Part shown: in pieces, positions 24,058 through 36,833 of the stretch
Position numbering within the stretch: position 1 is the stretch's first letter
How the letters are laid out: each line of letters opens with the position of its first letter
Assembly (NCBI GenBank): GCA_030141605.1
Contig: JAQGDQ010000037.1
Coordinates: forward strand, 67,001 to 131,000
Reading direction: 5' to 3'
Source of the DNA: Tubiluchus corallicola
Lineage: Eukaryota; Priapulida; Priapulimorpha; Priapulimorphida; Tubiluchidae
Length of the DNA: 64,000 nt
Translations under genes and position numbers: made by a program
The notes under the pieces: model-generated
What the model was told of the DNA's origin: nothing
The model's input: the letters and a program-made list of their open reading frames with translations, nothing else
Database searches by the model: none

Positions 24058-26967
24058 GATTGCTAAGCTTATTGTATGATTAATGCTGTACCACACACAA
24101 ACACCGTAACATGTATCTACTCACTTCCCGGTAGTATATATGTATAGTTTAAACTAGTTTCCCTGAATACAGGAACACTTGTATTCGTTTCAAACCTGCA
24201 AGTGAAACTGTCCCACATGTAGGCCGGGTTGACCAGCCGTAATTCTACGCCTCGTCAGCTCACATGCAGGCTTCGATAGCCAGGCACCGTGGGAAGAGTG
24301 GAAGGGGCGGATAAATTAGGCCGCCAAGCCACAAGCGCGTGACTTACTTCTATAACAACCTTTTTTTACTAAAAGAGCTAGTTTCAATCTCAGATAAATA
24401 TGACTGCAAGTGGATCATACTAACTTAAACTCCAGCCTTTTTTATAAAATAATTATTAATGTAGCAAAATAAATTACGTATTCTTACTTTGTTGGACCCT
24501 TTTAGGGTGTAGTATTCTCACAAAAAAGGTGCGTCCCACGTGTTCCAAAGACGATGTATGCTTTACGGATTCTTTAAGTAAAAAAAGCAGTAAAATAAGT
24601 AGAAAAATCAAGTTTTTTAGTACAGAAAATGGCCGTTTGCCTTAGTTACCGCCTTTTGGATAGATATAGAAACATACTTTTGCTACATAATAACGTAAAA
24701 TTCATATCGAGTTTGTTCCTCTTTGCTTTTAAACTTTTTATTCGTTGCTAATTATGCTGAACTAGTTGAATGGGTATTTATTTAACAGGTTAACTCAATT
24801 TTTTGATCACCTAACTGCAGCCATTTTCAAACGATTAAATCTAAATCCTAATCTTTCGAGGTGTTAGTGAACCAATAAAACAGTTGTCAATTATAGTAAT
24901 ATAATATGACAACTCACTAAAGGTCCGTAGACAGTTTTTTATTATTTCAAATGATAAGATCAGCGTATAAGAAGAATAAATGAAAAGTAATATCATTTCA
25001 TAAATTAGATTACTATAATTAATGGTGATGATGATGATGATGAAGACGACGACGATGATGCTGATGATGGCAATGATGGCGATGATGACAAGAGTAAGGA
25101 TCATGACGTCGACAACGATAACAACATTTAATACGTTTTTGCGACAAAACAAATGAATTGGATTTCTAACTGCTCTTTACAGATTGTTTTAGCATCGTAG
25201 AACCAAAGTTACCAATATGTAATTAAAATGGTCATGAACTTCATAATCTGCGATGGGTTTTTACCGAAAAGAAAGATTTAGTCTTAGTTACGCCGCCTTT
25301 GGGGTGGTTTAAATTTCAGTGAATGAATGGGCCACATGTCATTAGCCCACCATGAGATGAGTAGCAGATGCAGTCAGGAGTGAAAGACTATCGTCGTAAA
25401 GCCACTGTGCAATGTGACATGAATGATCCATTTCACAGGTCTTTTATGGATGGAGATTTGGCAAAGTTGCCGCTGCATATGCTGGGGGAGTGTTATCTCT
25501 TTTTATCTACATCTTATGCTGCCAGTTCATAACACTGTGCAGTAATTCTTTAGTGCACAAGTTAAAACCGAAAATAAAAAATCATTGGGTGCTTGCACAA
25601 CTAAACTACACAAATTTTGAAAAGAAGTGTAAACCTGGAGGAGTTTTTTTAAGGAGCAATACAGCCAGTCTTATCAGTTTAGATTAGGCTGACTCAGGAA
25701 AAAAATGACGCTAACTGGAAAATATAACAGATAAAGGTCAAAAACGCAAAAAACAAAATGGCCGCCTAGTTTTTTGCTCAAATTAGCAGTATAAATCAAG
25801 AGAAATTCCCAAAAAATCATCATTAATTTTCTAGTTCTATTCCAGGGTAGTTGGGCGTGTGGTATCCATTTATGTTGCTTTATTTCAAGAATGGCCGCTA
25901 TTTTCAAAATGGTGTCTCAAAAACGAATTTCTGCCAATCATGCAGTTATATAAACTGTCTTACCTAAAGGTTTATCATAAAAACAAAAAGCAAATTATTT
26001 TATTAATTCGACTTTAGTGAATCTAAAAAGCTGCTACTAGACCCAGAAAAGATTCAAAGCGACTTAAACAGTGATAAGCAAAAAACAAAATTGTCGGATT
26101 CCCGACATAATTACATATTCTAGCAGAATAGTGAAAAACTTGTTCATTTCGCTTAAAAATTATGTAACTTTACACGATGCTAGAACCATCGAAGTGATGA
26201 ATTTTTAATATGATCATCATAATGCCCATTACGTCTATTGTAGACATTGGGCAGGCAGAATTGTAAAATAAACGAAATCTGCCCTCAAGACTGGTAAGCA
26301 CGGCAGTTAATTCATCAAAAAAACTAGCGACTGCTAATACCAGTGTACCAGTTGGAGTGACTTCCAATATATTAATTTAAATAATGATTTAATATTTTGA
26401 TATGAGGCCAAGCGAAAATCGTCCTAAATGACAGTGATTTTCAAGATGACCGATAACATGGCTATAACTAGTTTTTAAAAGCCGTATCTTAGTTGTTAGG
26501 TCAAATAAGATGTCGATTTTGGCGCCTAAAGATAGGTTTTCAAGGTTATGCCTATGACATTACACCTATGACATCACCTATTTGGGATCTCAAAATGATT
26601 GCCACAAGCGCGAAGATATGGCTGCACAGAAATCAAGGACTATTATCATTTCAGTTTATTAGAGGAAAATGCTGGAACTCCAGGAAATCGCAAGAAAGCC
26701 TTTGAGTACTAGGGGCTGATCTTATTACCGGATATTAATTGTAGATTAAATGTTTTTGTATCGTTTAGTAGTCCTTTCTTGCGAATAGTAGAATAGTGCT
26801 TTCTAGTAGAATAATTATCCGATTAGATAAAAATGATTACTGTCTAACCAGGTCAATGATGACATGCAGAGATCTGGCATCTCATGACTGAATTTACACC
26901 CCAATCCGTGAAAATAATGGATCCTCCTGGCTCCTGAGAGCAACTACATGCGCGGCATTGTATAGCA
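24058..26967. other. Gene-poor upstream region of the forkhead gene
   Basis: This region contains the probable forkhead promoter: TATATATAC-type sequence at about 24134-24142, about 80 bp upstream of the ATG. A GAT-rich microsatellite lies at 25022-25107. The remainder is AT-rich, and I see no exon or known element. Confidence 0.35.
25022..25107. repeat. GAT trinucleotide microsatellite, imperfect
   Basis: Runs of GAT interrupted by GAC and GGC triplets. The reading frame through the complementary strand here is an Ile/Val artefact of the repeat. Confidence 0.85.
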
Positions 26968-27129
26968 GTAAACAATAAATTGCTTATATCAGCATATTCA
27001 AAACTCGCAAAAGGTTTTGAGAACAGTAAGATTTCTTTGGAAACAAAAGTTAGGATATTCTCGGCCTTAGTTAAAACTGCATTTTTGTATAACTCCGAGC
27101 TCTGGACATTAGCAGCAAATTTAACATAA
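26968..27129 (+). mobile_element. Fragment of a LINE reverse-transcriptase C-terminal region
   Basis: One frame reads SAYSKLAKGFENSKISLETK and continues VRIFSALVKTAFLYNSELWT, ending in a stop at 27127-27129. The ISLETK...LV...LYNSELWTL block is the segment after the catalytic core in many non-LTR endonuclease/reverse-transcriptase proteins (usual form ..LYGSETWTL). The fragment is short, has frameshifts on both sides and is a dead remnant. Confidence 0.65.
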
Positions 27130-27487
27130 AAGCTGGAATTGACGCGTTTCAAAGGCAAAATTACAGAAAATGAAAATGAGGTTAAGTGACGTATTTTGAT
27201 CGAAATGCAACAAGTCTCTCCTTTTGAAACCACTGTCCCGGCAAAGTGCTAGAAAGTTTTTGTGAGATAAGCAATTTATACAAAAGTACTGTATAGAAGT
27301 AATCACAAAATATTCATTAAGTTAAGAACATCATTATTTATTATCAGTTTAGTGAATGACATCATTAACTTACTGATGATTTTGTGAAATTAGTATACCC
27401 TTATCTCAGCTGGGAAATCAATGCTCTACATAAAATCATTATTGTAGGTAGTAAGGCAATGTAAGACAATAAAAACTCATTTATTAG

Positions 27488-27632
27488 GAGAATTTTCATA
27501 ACACGAAGATGCATCATAATGAGTGTTTTCACATGGTTGGTATCTGTTTTGGGAAATATTGCAAATTTAATGGTAGAAGATGGAATTCGGTTTGAACCCA
27601 GAACAATGATGTGCGCTCTCAACTGAAATGCC
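27488..27632 (+). pseudogene. Orphan exon 4 of a fourth copy of the GPCR family, with a nonsense codon
   Basis: It is exactly 145 nt, like exon 4 of copies A, B and C, and is flanked by ATTAG acceptor and GTAAAT donor. It encodes KRIFITRRCIIMSVFTWLVS (TM4 with the conserved Trp), then IANLMVEDGIRFEPR and MMCAL, matching the paralogues through the second-loop Cys. The Trp of the conserved CxxNWNA block is a TGA stop (27624-27626). I find no neighbouring exons 1-3 or 5-6 between 24100 and 29784. It is either a fragment of a decayed receptor gene or a partial duplication. Confidence 0.85.
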
Positions 27633-27677
27633 GTAAATATGAATAGTTAGCATTTTTATATATGTGTACACCGAGGA

Positions 27678-27938
27678 TGTGCCACTAAATGGATTTCTAA
27701 CTTATGGAGTAATAAATTGGAAATTATTAAAGCAATGTACATGAAAATAAAACGGGGTAAGTGCCATTTGTACTTGAAAGTTCTTTCACTTCGATTGATT
27801 TAAGACAAGCAAAGCATAATTAAGACTAAATGTATATGTAAATATTTTTAACACCATATCTGTTCGGTCCTATGTTAGGCATCTCAGCCTGTTGACCGAT
27901 CATAACTGTCTACACTTTTAAATCCATTTAGTGGCACA
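27678..27938. repeat. 19-bp inverted repeat spanning 261 bp
   Basis: TGTGCCACTAAATGGATTT at 27678-27696 recurs as its exact reverse complement at 27920-27938. The right arm lies inside the LINE fragment at 27885-28110, so the left arm may be the tail of a second, oppositely inserted copy. Confidence 0.7.
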
Positions 27939-28110
27939 GTCACAGTGCTATATTGGTAGTTCAGCCGTATGTCATCCAGGTTTCTTTTAAAAGCAGCTAC
28001 AGAGATTGGTTATCATTGCATTACATTCTCTGAGAGGTTGTTCCAACAATCCACGACCCGACCGACGTCTTATGTCTTCGAAGCGCAATCCCAGATCTAC
28101 CTAAAAATTT
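27885..28110 (-). mobile_element. Fragment of a LINE reverse-transcriptase C-terminus
   Basis: On the minus strand one frame reads DVGRVVDCWNNLSENVMQ and, after two stops, ISVAAFKRNLDDIRLNYQ. This is the typical end of CR1/jockey-type LINE polymerases (NRVVDxWNxLPxxVVxAxSxxxFKxxLD). Stops and the lack of the catalytic domain make it a dead 5'-truncated copy. Confidence 0.7.
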
Positions 28111-29784
28111 CACGGTCCTAGCTTCTGTCGTTGTGAATTAACATAAATTAAAGGAAGAAACTCGATGCCTAGTATAAACAATTGTTAACATCATAAGAAA
28201 TCATTGTACAGTTCTATTAATCCCCGATGCTGATAGATAAAAATTACACCAATCTGTTTTTCTTCATTAGGCCTACTCTGCAGGGAGCCCTGTCTTGGAC
28301 TGGGTTAAGCATATGGTGCCACTGTGGTAACCAGCATAACCATAGCTAGAGAAACTAACTGGCAAAACCATAAACACTTATCTGAACAGCGTAACTGCAA
28401 CAACCAATCCATCAACTGCATGAAAATGACCCAGTACTTAATGACAATGCGAAATGAGATTGGGTGCTGCAGGACAGAATCTAAGACGAGACACTGGACG
28501 AGCATCTTCGGTATTCAGATGTGCATCCTATTCGAATATACTATACATCTAGCCCAAACGAGTTAGATAACTGTGGACTGTTTGACAGATGAAACGCCCA
28601 TTACTAGTGCTGAATCTTTTGGCCGATCATCCATTTACTGTCCATGCTCAACACTGTTTAATATCTGTCACGAAATATACACAATAACTAACCGGCTATT
28701 CAATTCACTCCAGTTGTGTTAGTATTTTGATTGTCAGCAATAGTTCAAATTCATCTTTTACTACAATTATTTTGCAAGTTTGTGAATTAGAATGATAATA
28801 ATTGCAAAACATCTCTTCCAATCTCAACTTTTTGAAACGTGTCATTTTCAGACTATTTTTAAATATTTCTCCATAAGCCTTATACGACTGATTTCAAAAC
28901 TTTCTTATGCCTTCTGTTCTTAATACTTTTTACAATCAGTATAGTGTCTAAAACAAAACCTCGTTTGCTTACGTATTTACTTATGTAAATGGTTTAAAGA
29001 AGAAATTTCCTCTAGGTGAAAAACACCCTTTTAAAGGTGTACTGGATTCACGCATATTGCTTGGTTAACTTCTTCGTTTTTAGCTTAGGTTTTTTTATAC
29101 TATTGCATGTTATCACTGTACTTTCATTTTGTTTGCACAACACGGCTTTGTATTACAACTATTCTTCGGTATGTGTGCTTCCATTTGGTTTAAACTAATC
29201 AACATTTTATAAAGCTGCGGGTATTATCTTAATCTTGTCCAATGTAATAAAAGTCTCTTATAAGGGCGTACACTTATGTACGCAGTTCCTCACGGTTACG
29301 GTAGCAGTGGCGGCGTCAGTTTGATAGTAGTTCTTATTAATATTAGATTCTTATTACCAAACCAATTAGAAATCACAAAAAAAGGATTGCAGGATAATAC
29401 AACCTTCCACCATCATCACACATTTCATGAATTGTACATACGCCCTCACCTTAATGTACATCGACTTCTGAGACCTGCAATAATAAAAGGATAATTATAA
29501 AATGGGAATAAAAGCCATTGTTTGATAAAAATGACGACAAAATACATTCGGTGCTCGGTTGAACCAGACGAAACATCTCATGAAAATGATCATAGTGCAG
29601 AAATCAAATTGAGACAGTCATTACAAAAAAAGAATTTGTTACCAAAGCGTGATTAATATTAAGTCAATATTATTATGTTCATGTGATAATTATACTTGCG
29701 CTTTCTCGAACATCTTTCTGAGTTGGTTTACATGTTTTTTTCATAAAAACTCTCACACCCGTTAGTGATGTTTTTGTTTGTATC
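28111..29784. other. Spacer upstream of receptor copy A
   Basis: No supported exon. Frames at 28305-28566 on both strands have no family resemblance. This interval should contain the promoter and any 5' UTR exon of receptor copy A. Confidence 0.3.
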
Positions 29785-32700
29785 ATGAATAACACAACTG
29801 AAACAGAGAAATTCGCACAAATCCTCACTGTTGGGAATATTTTGTACTTAATGGTGCAAGCAACAGCTTCAGGTAATTTTTTTATATTTTTATACTGATA
29901 CCGGCAGATCACTTATAGTGAGGTAACTCATCTGTCATCTTTCTTATTACATTATCAGTCAGCATCAATCATTGTCAATGGGTATTCTTGTATTACGTAA
30001 TAACAGAAATATAAAGCAGCACTATTTGTTAAAAGTACTATTTGTCAAGTATATCTGCAATAGAAATAAAAACTTTAATTATTACTATTGTTAATTTAAG
30101 AGTGCAAGAAAATTTAAAATACATTATCGATCTGAAAGTGAGCATTTTAAAAATCTCCGGGCAATGATTAAAGATGACAGTTAGGGCTATAATGTTTTGG
30201 ACTGAATGAAAGAGATCTGCCGATTCTAACACTAGTAAATCATTATGACATGTCATATATGTCGTTTCATATGACAAGTTTTGCAATAAAATGAAACAAC
30301 GGTAACTTCGTCAAAAGAGCAAAATAATTTCCTAAATGATATGAGAGCATGGAGTTTAGGGAGGGAGTTCTCAAGATGTAATTTAGTTAACACAGTTGTA
30401 ATTTAGTTAAGTTATTTAGCAGGATGTTCGCATGTTACTTCCTAATTATTCTTAAGAGTTTTTAAATGGCAGCCTTAAGAAAATATGAGGTAACCAGAAA
30501 AAGTTAAATTTCTAGTTATTTCGCCAAGGTGTAGGGCCACAGATTGGTCACTTCATGAGATTATGAGAGATTGATTTTTCGCCAGGACCAATCATTATTG
30601 CTTTTGTGTTAAAAATGCTGCACTGATATTTCACGTCTGATTTGCATCACTACATAAAATAGCGATTGCGCCCAAAAAAATCTCATTCATTCAGAATTTC
30701 CAATTCCGGACTTTTTTGTTTAAATTATTTGATGTAATGATACATTATAGGGTTTGGTGTTATTGGAAATATCTTAGTCATTAGTGCTGTGTGGACAACA
30801 AAGTCCCTTCACGTATCCGCAAGTGTTTTTGTCTGCAATTTGGCAATAGCCGATTTCCTTATCACTGGCTTCGTTGGAATTCTAGCAGTAATAGGTAAGT
30901 ATTGCGGTTTTGCAGTATGGAAGGAAGAATGATACAGACCAAAATTAAGCGATGTCACTATGAATGCTCCTTTAACTAGCAAAAGAAATTATAGCGTAGT
31001 GCAGATAGCAATTCAAAGCAGAAATGAACGATATCTTATAGAATGTATTTTCAAGATTAAAGAAATAGTAACGTGAGAATGGCGGCATTATTCCTAAATA
31101 GTGAATCAGCATGAGGATACTATTTTATTTTGTGATAGATAATAAACATGTTTTATAAGTAGTTAAAGTGCCCTATTAAAGTAAGCTAGTGACAATAAAC
31201 TGATAACCTGAACTATAAGCCGAGAAGCTAAACGTGCCAATTATGCACTGCTAGAGCCATAGTCAAAAAGGAGGCCTTTTTAAAGTTTTCTTAAATATTT
31301 TGCTTTCAACAGGTTATGTACGACCGCAAATTATCACGGACAGACACGCTGCACTATGTTTAATAGCTGGTTCTACTTGCTACGTTGTATGTGCCACTTC
31401 ACTTTTTACATTGACTGTCGTTGCATTAAATCGTATGGTAGCTGTCGTACATCCTCATATTTATAAGTAAGCATTTGAAAACCTTTCCATCTCCTTTTGG
31501 TGGTGAAAGTGACATATTTTGATAGATCTCATCTTGGTGGTGAAAGTGACATCGTTTTTCTAACATATCAATCAGTTTTTGACAATCACTTATCCACTTA
31601 CTGACCAGGTTTTTAGCGTTCTCTGTGCTTAGCATTGAAGGTATTCAACGATACCCCGCCCTAATACTTAAAATAATTGATAAAGATATGTAGCAAAAAG
31701 TTAAATGTTGTATGTACAGTGGCATTGGTAGTTTGATCAACCAAGTGTTTTGGATTGGCTGTTAGGCTTCTCCTTCCAAATTATCGGATATAAAACTAAG
31801 GTGACACGCGCCATAAGATAAAATAGCATAGTTGCTGTGTTTAATATGGCTAGGTTTTCTGTATTTGGTTATTCAAGTTCCTGCTCATTGTCCAGGACTT
31901 GAGACTAAGCAGTCAGCGTGGTTACCGCTTTAGGGTGATTTACTTTTCTGTGCTTTCTGTGTAGCGAGAATCAATATGTGTAATCGCATAAAAATGCTAT
32001 TCATTAGTTAGATCAAAGTGTAGGTCCCTATTCTTTGAGTTAGATAATGGCGCTCCATTTTTGCAGATTTGCACCAGGCTCATACGTACATGATACCCCT
32101 CGTAAAGCACACAGGTTAGGTTAGGGTAAGCTTAAGGTTTAGTTTCAGGCGATACGGGCGTCTAGGCTCGAGATCAGCACAATGTAGATAGATAGATGGA
32201 TGGACGGATGTGTGGATGGATAGACGGACAGACGGACAGACAAAGACAGATGTACAGACATAATGAGTGGCTTTACTGAAAACTGCAACCGATTCTTTTT
32301 AGGAGAATTTTTACAACAAGAAAGTGCATCATAATGAGTGCTTTCAGCTGGTTGGTACCCTTTTCCGGGAATATTGGAAATTTAGTGGTAGAAAATGGAT
32401 TGCGATTTGAACGTAGAGTAAAGATCTGCGTTTTCAACTGGAATGCGGTAAGTTTGCGCGCATAACACTTTAAAGCCGCAGAAATAAAGTGAAGATCATA
32501 AAAGCAGCATGAAATATCTCTGAGAATCACATAGCCTTCATATGTACGTGAATTTAACTCGACAAGCTTGGCGTTAGTTCTACTTAAGGCAACAAAGTTG
32601 GAGATCTATAGTAAGGGCCATCATATAGAGTAGAATGTGGTTTAGTAATATAAGATTAAGAGGTTCGAATTATTAATCGTATTCGGTTACATTTTTAAAA

Positions 32701-34076
32701 GTGCTTCAGTTTGCTGGGCTTTGTGAAAATTGAATTTGTGCTACAACCTTGTTAAGGAATTGAAGTCTGGTTAGAGACAAGAACACCAAGGATGGGAATT
32801 ATCTAATAGCTATCTTCGGTGAATTTGCTGAAGATGGGTGGGTGAATTTAGGTAGTTAGGGAAGGCAAAACGTCACACATAAATTTGCACTACTGTGTTT
32901 ATTATCGTTTGTGTACTTGTTTCTAAAATTAATTCTTGGTCGAAGCACGATCGAGTCGCTATTCTTCTGGACGTTGTTGTTCTTGTTATTAAATTTTTCA
33001 ATTTTCAATCGTTAATGCCAATCACTCGAAACAGCTAAACCAGAATGGTGATTGATTTTTGAGCCACAGTCGCTAGCTAAGCGAATCCCTCGACCAACAC
33101 TTTAAGTCGAACTTGTTTTAATTCATGATATTGGTGTATACAATTTAATTTTGCGTGTAACTTTTGTGTATCTTGTCTTTTGAACTTGTTCTTTTTTAAA
33201 AGAGGCATGGAACAATAACATATGTTTTAAATGTAGGACTGGACTTTGACGGTATCATCAGCAGTGGGATTAATTGTAGCACCAGCACTTATTATTACAG
33301 TCAGTTACATCTACATTTTTTGGCATGTTTACAAGAGCAAACGAAGGGTAATTCTACTGTTGACCAGCTAAAATTCTTCTATGCAAAAGCTAATACACTA
33401 TGTAATAAATTTTATTATTGTTCAAAGGAAGTAAAAAGTATTTTGCTCAAATCGTATTGCAGTGGAATTTATTGTAGTAGCTTATGGATATCCTATAGGA
33501 GATATAATATTGATATACAAATTACAAGAGGGCATGCGTATTGACACTTTGCCCACCTGTACTTGACATACATATTGTACTAATAAAATTTAATTTTGGT
33601 CACAATTTGGTATTGGGCCACAGCTTACAAGTCACTTAACTAGCAGTAAAATAATAAGCAGGTTTAATAGTGAATGCAAAAAATGTTAAATTACTCACAT
33701 TTAAATTAGGTTTATTTATGTTTAACAGGTAACTGGAAATAGTGTTACAAACGGAAAAGACAAAACAAAATCAGCTTTTGCTCTGGCCAAAACTCTTTTT
33801 ATAATAACCATGGTATTTGTCATCTCATGGACACCATTTCTGTTCGTGACCTTGATGGACGAAAACGATTGGCTTCCCCCTTACTTTGTGACATTGGCTG
33901 TATTTATGGCTCACGTGAATTCAACAGCGACTCCAATTGTATACTGCACAACCAACATGGCTTATCGTGCTGCTTTTAAAGGAATTCTTTTCATAAAATT
34001 TGGAAACAATATTGAAGGATTTAGGACAAGTACATCTGGTCACAAGCAAGCAACCGGAAAATTTCAGTTAAAATAA
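29785..34076 (+). CDS. Rhodopsin-class GPCR, melatonin/GPR84/Tre1-like, tandem copy A (six exons)
   Basis: Exons 29785-29872, 30751-30894, 31313-31466, 32303-32447, 33237-33347 and 33729-34076 (88, 144, 154, 145, 111, 348 nt) give 329 residues. The extracellular N-terminus is short with an NNT glycosylation site. Visible landmarks: N36 of TM1 (GN), D64 of TM2 (LAIAD), C93 at the top of TM3, N117-R118-M119 where most receptors have DRY, W145 in TM4, C171 in loop 2 (pair of C93), P193 and Y201 in TM5, and SWTP (247-250) in TM6. TM7 reads T282-P-I-V-Y, where the paralogues have NPIIY. Basic TM5-TM6 loop with KSKRR. The NRM motif, CxFN loop and SWTPF resemble melatonin, GPR84 and moody/Tre1 receptors. 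The ligand is unknown. Introns have GT/AG ends and the same phases as copies B and C. Confidence 0.88.
31495..31552. repeat. Direct repeat, period 37, in copy A intron 3
   Basis: TTGGTGGTGAAAGTGACAT occurs twice, starting about 31497 and 31534. Confidence 0.7.
32185..32262. repeat. GATA/GGAT/GACA tetranucleotide microsatellite in copy A intron 3
   Basis: Imperfect run shifting from GATA through GGAT/GGAC to GACA units, about 120 bp upstream of exon 4. Confidence 0.8.
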
Positions 34077-36833
34077 AGGTTTTTAAAAAGTTTTACTGCA
34101 ATTTCATAAATTCAGTTATGATAAAGGGAAGAAGGAAATAGTCGATGTTTTAAACACGTGAGAATGTGGATTGTTTCAGAAATGAACTCGCAATTTTTAT
34201 TAATATTATGACTGCATGGCAGTCGGTTGACTCGCTCTGAGGTTCTTCTTTTGCGTTCATTGGTGGTCATATAAACTAGTCACGTAGCTAATGTAAAAGG
34301 TGTACTGAACGCTTATTAATTATATAAGTGCACCACTTGGTGACCACCTGCCCGAAAACCTCATCGCCGAGTAAAGCGCATCAATGCCAATGCGCGCGTA
34401 CCACCGAATTTTAGAAAAATCCCATCCTTCCACCATCTTCAGGGCAGCTCACTAAACTCACGGCAGTTACCTGGCTCCCCAAATTAGCTTAAATGTTATA
34501 ACCAATTACCCTTCTGCACACAGTGCAGAAAAATCTCATAGTGGCCTGAAGCAGTAACCAACTATGTCGTCGCACACAAAGGCATTACGACCAACGGAAC
34601 CTTGACTGAATGACGCAGGATTGTGCACACAGTGGCCTGCGGCAGTGACCACCTATGTCGTCGCACACAAAGCATTACGACCAAACGAACCTTGACTAAA
34701 CAACTCAGGATTATGCACACAGTGGTCTGCAGCGGTGACCATTTGTGCTGACTTATGAGAAGCATTTAAATCCAGAAGTTCCCTATCTATCAGAACTACA
34801 CTTATGGCATTGCAGTCCAAAGCGCTGACAACTGTTGAAGTTCAAAAGACCAAAATTATTAACACCAAATGAACAACGTTTTATCACTTCTTCGTTACTA
34901 GGGTGGAAATTTGAAAGGAACAGTTGAGAACGCTGCTCACACTCATCCTCGCTCAATGCCTCAATTCTAGCGTCTCCCACCTTAATTACATATAAGCTGC
35001 AGCCGAGTTAATTCAGCCCTTTAATCGCTTCAATGAAATTCACGAATTTCAACCTAGCTTTCAAAGCAGCAGCCTCCTTCGCTCAGCGTGTGCTGCGGCC
35101 GACCCAAGTGAGCTATAGCTGCAATGTGAATTATAAAACCGTGATTGGACATATGTTGACAAATATGCCAGTATGTCACATCTCGAGTTATAGTGTTTAT
35201 AGGTATTTACCCCTGTTTGCATGGATCTGCCTCAAGTACACAGGTTTATAAATGAACAACCTTTTGAGCAAGTCTGTAAGATAAGTAGTACTTGGCCACC
35301 TGTCTAATTGCCCATGTAATGAGCATTTATTCTAACTTTAATAGGCTTCCTCTAAAAACAATATTATGTGTGCTCAATCTTTGTAATTTGAGTTAACATA
35401 GTAGTCCGACAAGCCCTGTTTTACCTCCCAGCTCCTTATTGAGGATATCCTTTGACATAGGTTAATCGGTATGTTTGGCTATTTTACAATTATTGTTTAA
35501 CCTAGTAATATACAAGAAACAATAATGCCATAGTTATTGTCAACGCATTTATTATCATCTACGAATAAGTTATACTAAAACGTAGTTAGGTCTTCATAAT
35601 GTAACACGCCAACATATATCTTGTATACTACAGTATGATTTAATACTATTATTTTCATTTCGTCATTGTAACTATCATTACGTAAAAGTATGCAAATTAT
35701 TTCTAATAATCATGAGCATATTTTAATTCATCTGTTCTTTGTTCTGTTCTATTCATCTCTTCTATCTAGGTAACAATACACCAAAATAGAAAGATGCTTT
35801 AACACTGATAACTTCACGAATCATATTTAGGTTTGGAGCTTTGGGAGAATATTTCAACTTGCGGCAAGTCATGCACCAGTTTAGCTCTCTCTCCTTTTTT
35901 CTCGAATATTAAAATCAAAAGAAATAAAAGAACCCAAAATTTCCGAGAACACAGATCTTGCGTAAGTTGCATTAATTCTACTCAATGAAGAAAGTTTGGT
36001 TTTTATTAAGCCGCAGACCGATAATGATTTTCTTCCACCCCATCAAATTTTGCTTAGAAACTAGACGTCACTTTGCTAGTGTGGCATCACCACTACTGCT
36101 ACGTGTATTGAAAGCAGTAGCAAAGTCATGTATTTTTAAACTGTACTTACAAAATGCATTTAAGTAAAATTTAAGTCAACGTTGATTAGTATTTAATTTA
36201 AATAGTAAATTAAAATTCGCGAATTAAATTTTTTGCGTACTCTTCATTGAAATAATTTTTTTCCTTCTTTCCTGTTTTTGGAGGTTTTCCTGTCTTGAAG
36301 ACTTTCCTGCTTTGAAGTAGTTTCTTGTACTGAAGTCTTTTCTCTCAGATCGTCACTCCTGCAGAATGAAAACTAAGCTTTATATCGGGTGGCGCAGAAA
36401 AACTATGCCGAAGTTTAGACTACAACAATATTTAGAAGCAAGTGCTACAAAGTTGCAATTTCACAGCGCGATACAACAATTCATTAGTTTTTGGTTGTTT
36501 GTTTGTGAAAGTTACAAGTATATAGTTTTATAGTTTTGAGGTTATGGCCAGAAAACTCTTGCATGTTAAAAATTGAAATACTAGAGCGATATCAGCTGGA
36601 AATTATACATTCATTTGCCTGTAATATTTTTACTCATAATTAGGCTTTTTTATCTATTGTATTGTGTATGACATAAACTTTTAAGATATTCTATATACAA
36701 CAAACATTGCACTTTTGGAAAATCTCAGAATATCTTGGACTGACCTGCCAAAACTGAAAGCCATGTTTAATCTCTTTACGTGTTTTGAAGTTCGTTGTGT
36801 TATAGTATTACATACCTCTATGCCGGAAATTAC
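34077..36833. other. Spacer between receptor copies A and B, first part
   Basis: Begins with the short 3' UTR of copy A; AATAAA overlaps the stop codon at 34072-34077, which is too early to be the only signal. It includes the tandem repeat at 34500-34760 and a weak 20-bp-period TTTCCTG/TTGAAG repeat at about 36268-36345. No exon is supported. The long frame at 36715-37116 crosses a repeat and is treated as spurious. Confidence 0.35.
34500..34760. repeat. Minisatellite, about 93-bp unit, roughly 2.5 copies
   Basis: The block GCAGTGACCACCTATGTCGT, CGCACACAAAG.CATTACGACCAA, CGAACCTTGACT, CAGGAT, ATGCACACAGTGG recurs at about 34549, 34643 and (partly) 34733. An imperfect first partial unit lies around 34515-34548. 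Confidence 0.85.

Noticed and set aside
24058-24096. N-terminal 13-residue extension of the forkhead protein
   Set aside because: The extension starts with GTG, not ATG; the first ATG is at 24057 and gives a sensible start.
24841-25152. 103-codon Ile/Val-rich minus-strand frame
   Set aside because: Antisense reading of the GAT microsatellite.
27730-27757. Possible relic of receptor exon 5 end after the orphan exon 4
   Set aside because: Only the last ~28 nt resemble the exon (MYMKIKRG-like) and the preceding 75 nt show no TM5; a chance match is likely.
32105-32122. TTAGG-like telomeric repeat
   Set aside because: Only two adjacent GGTTAGG units inside an intron; too short to mean anything.
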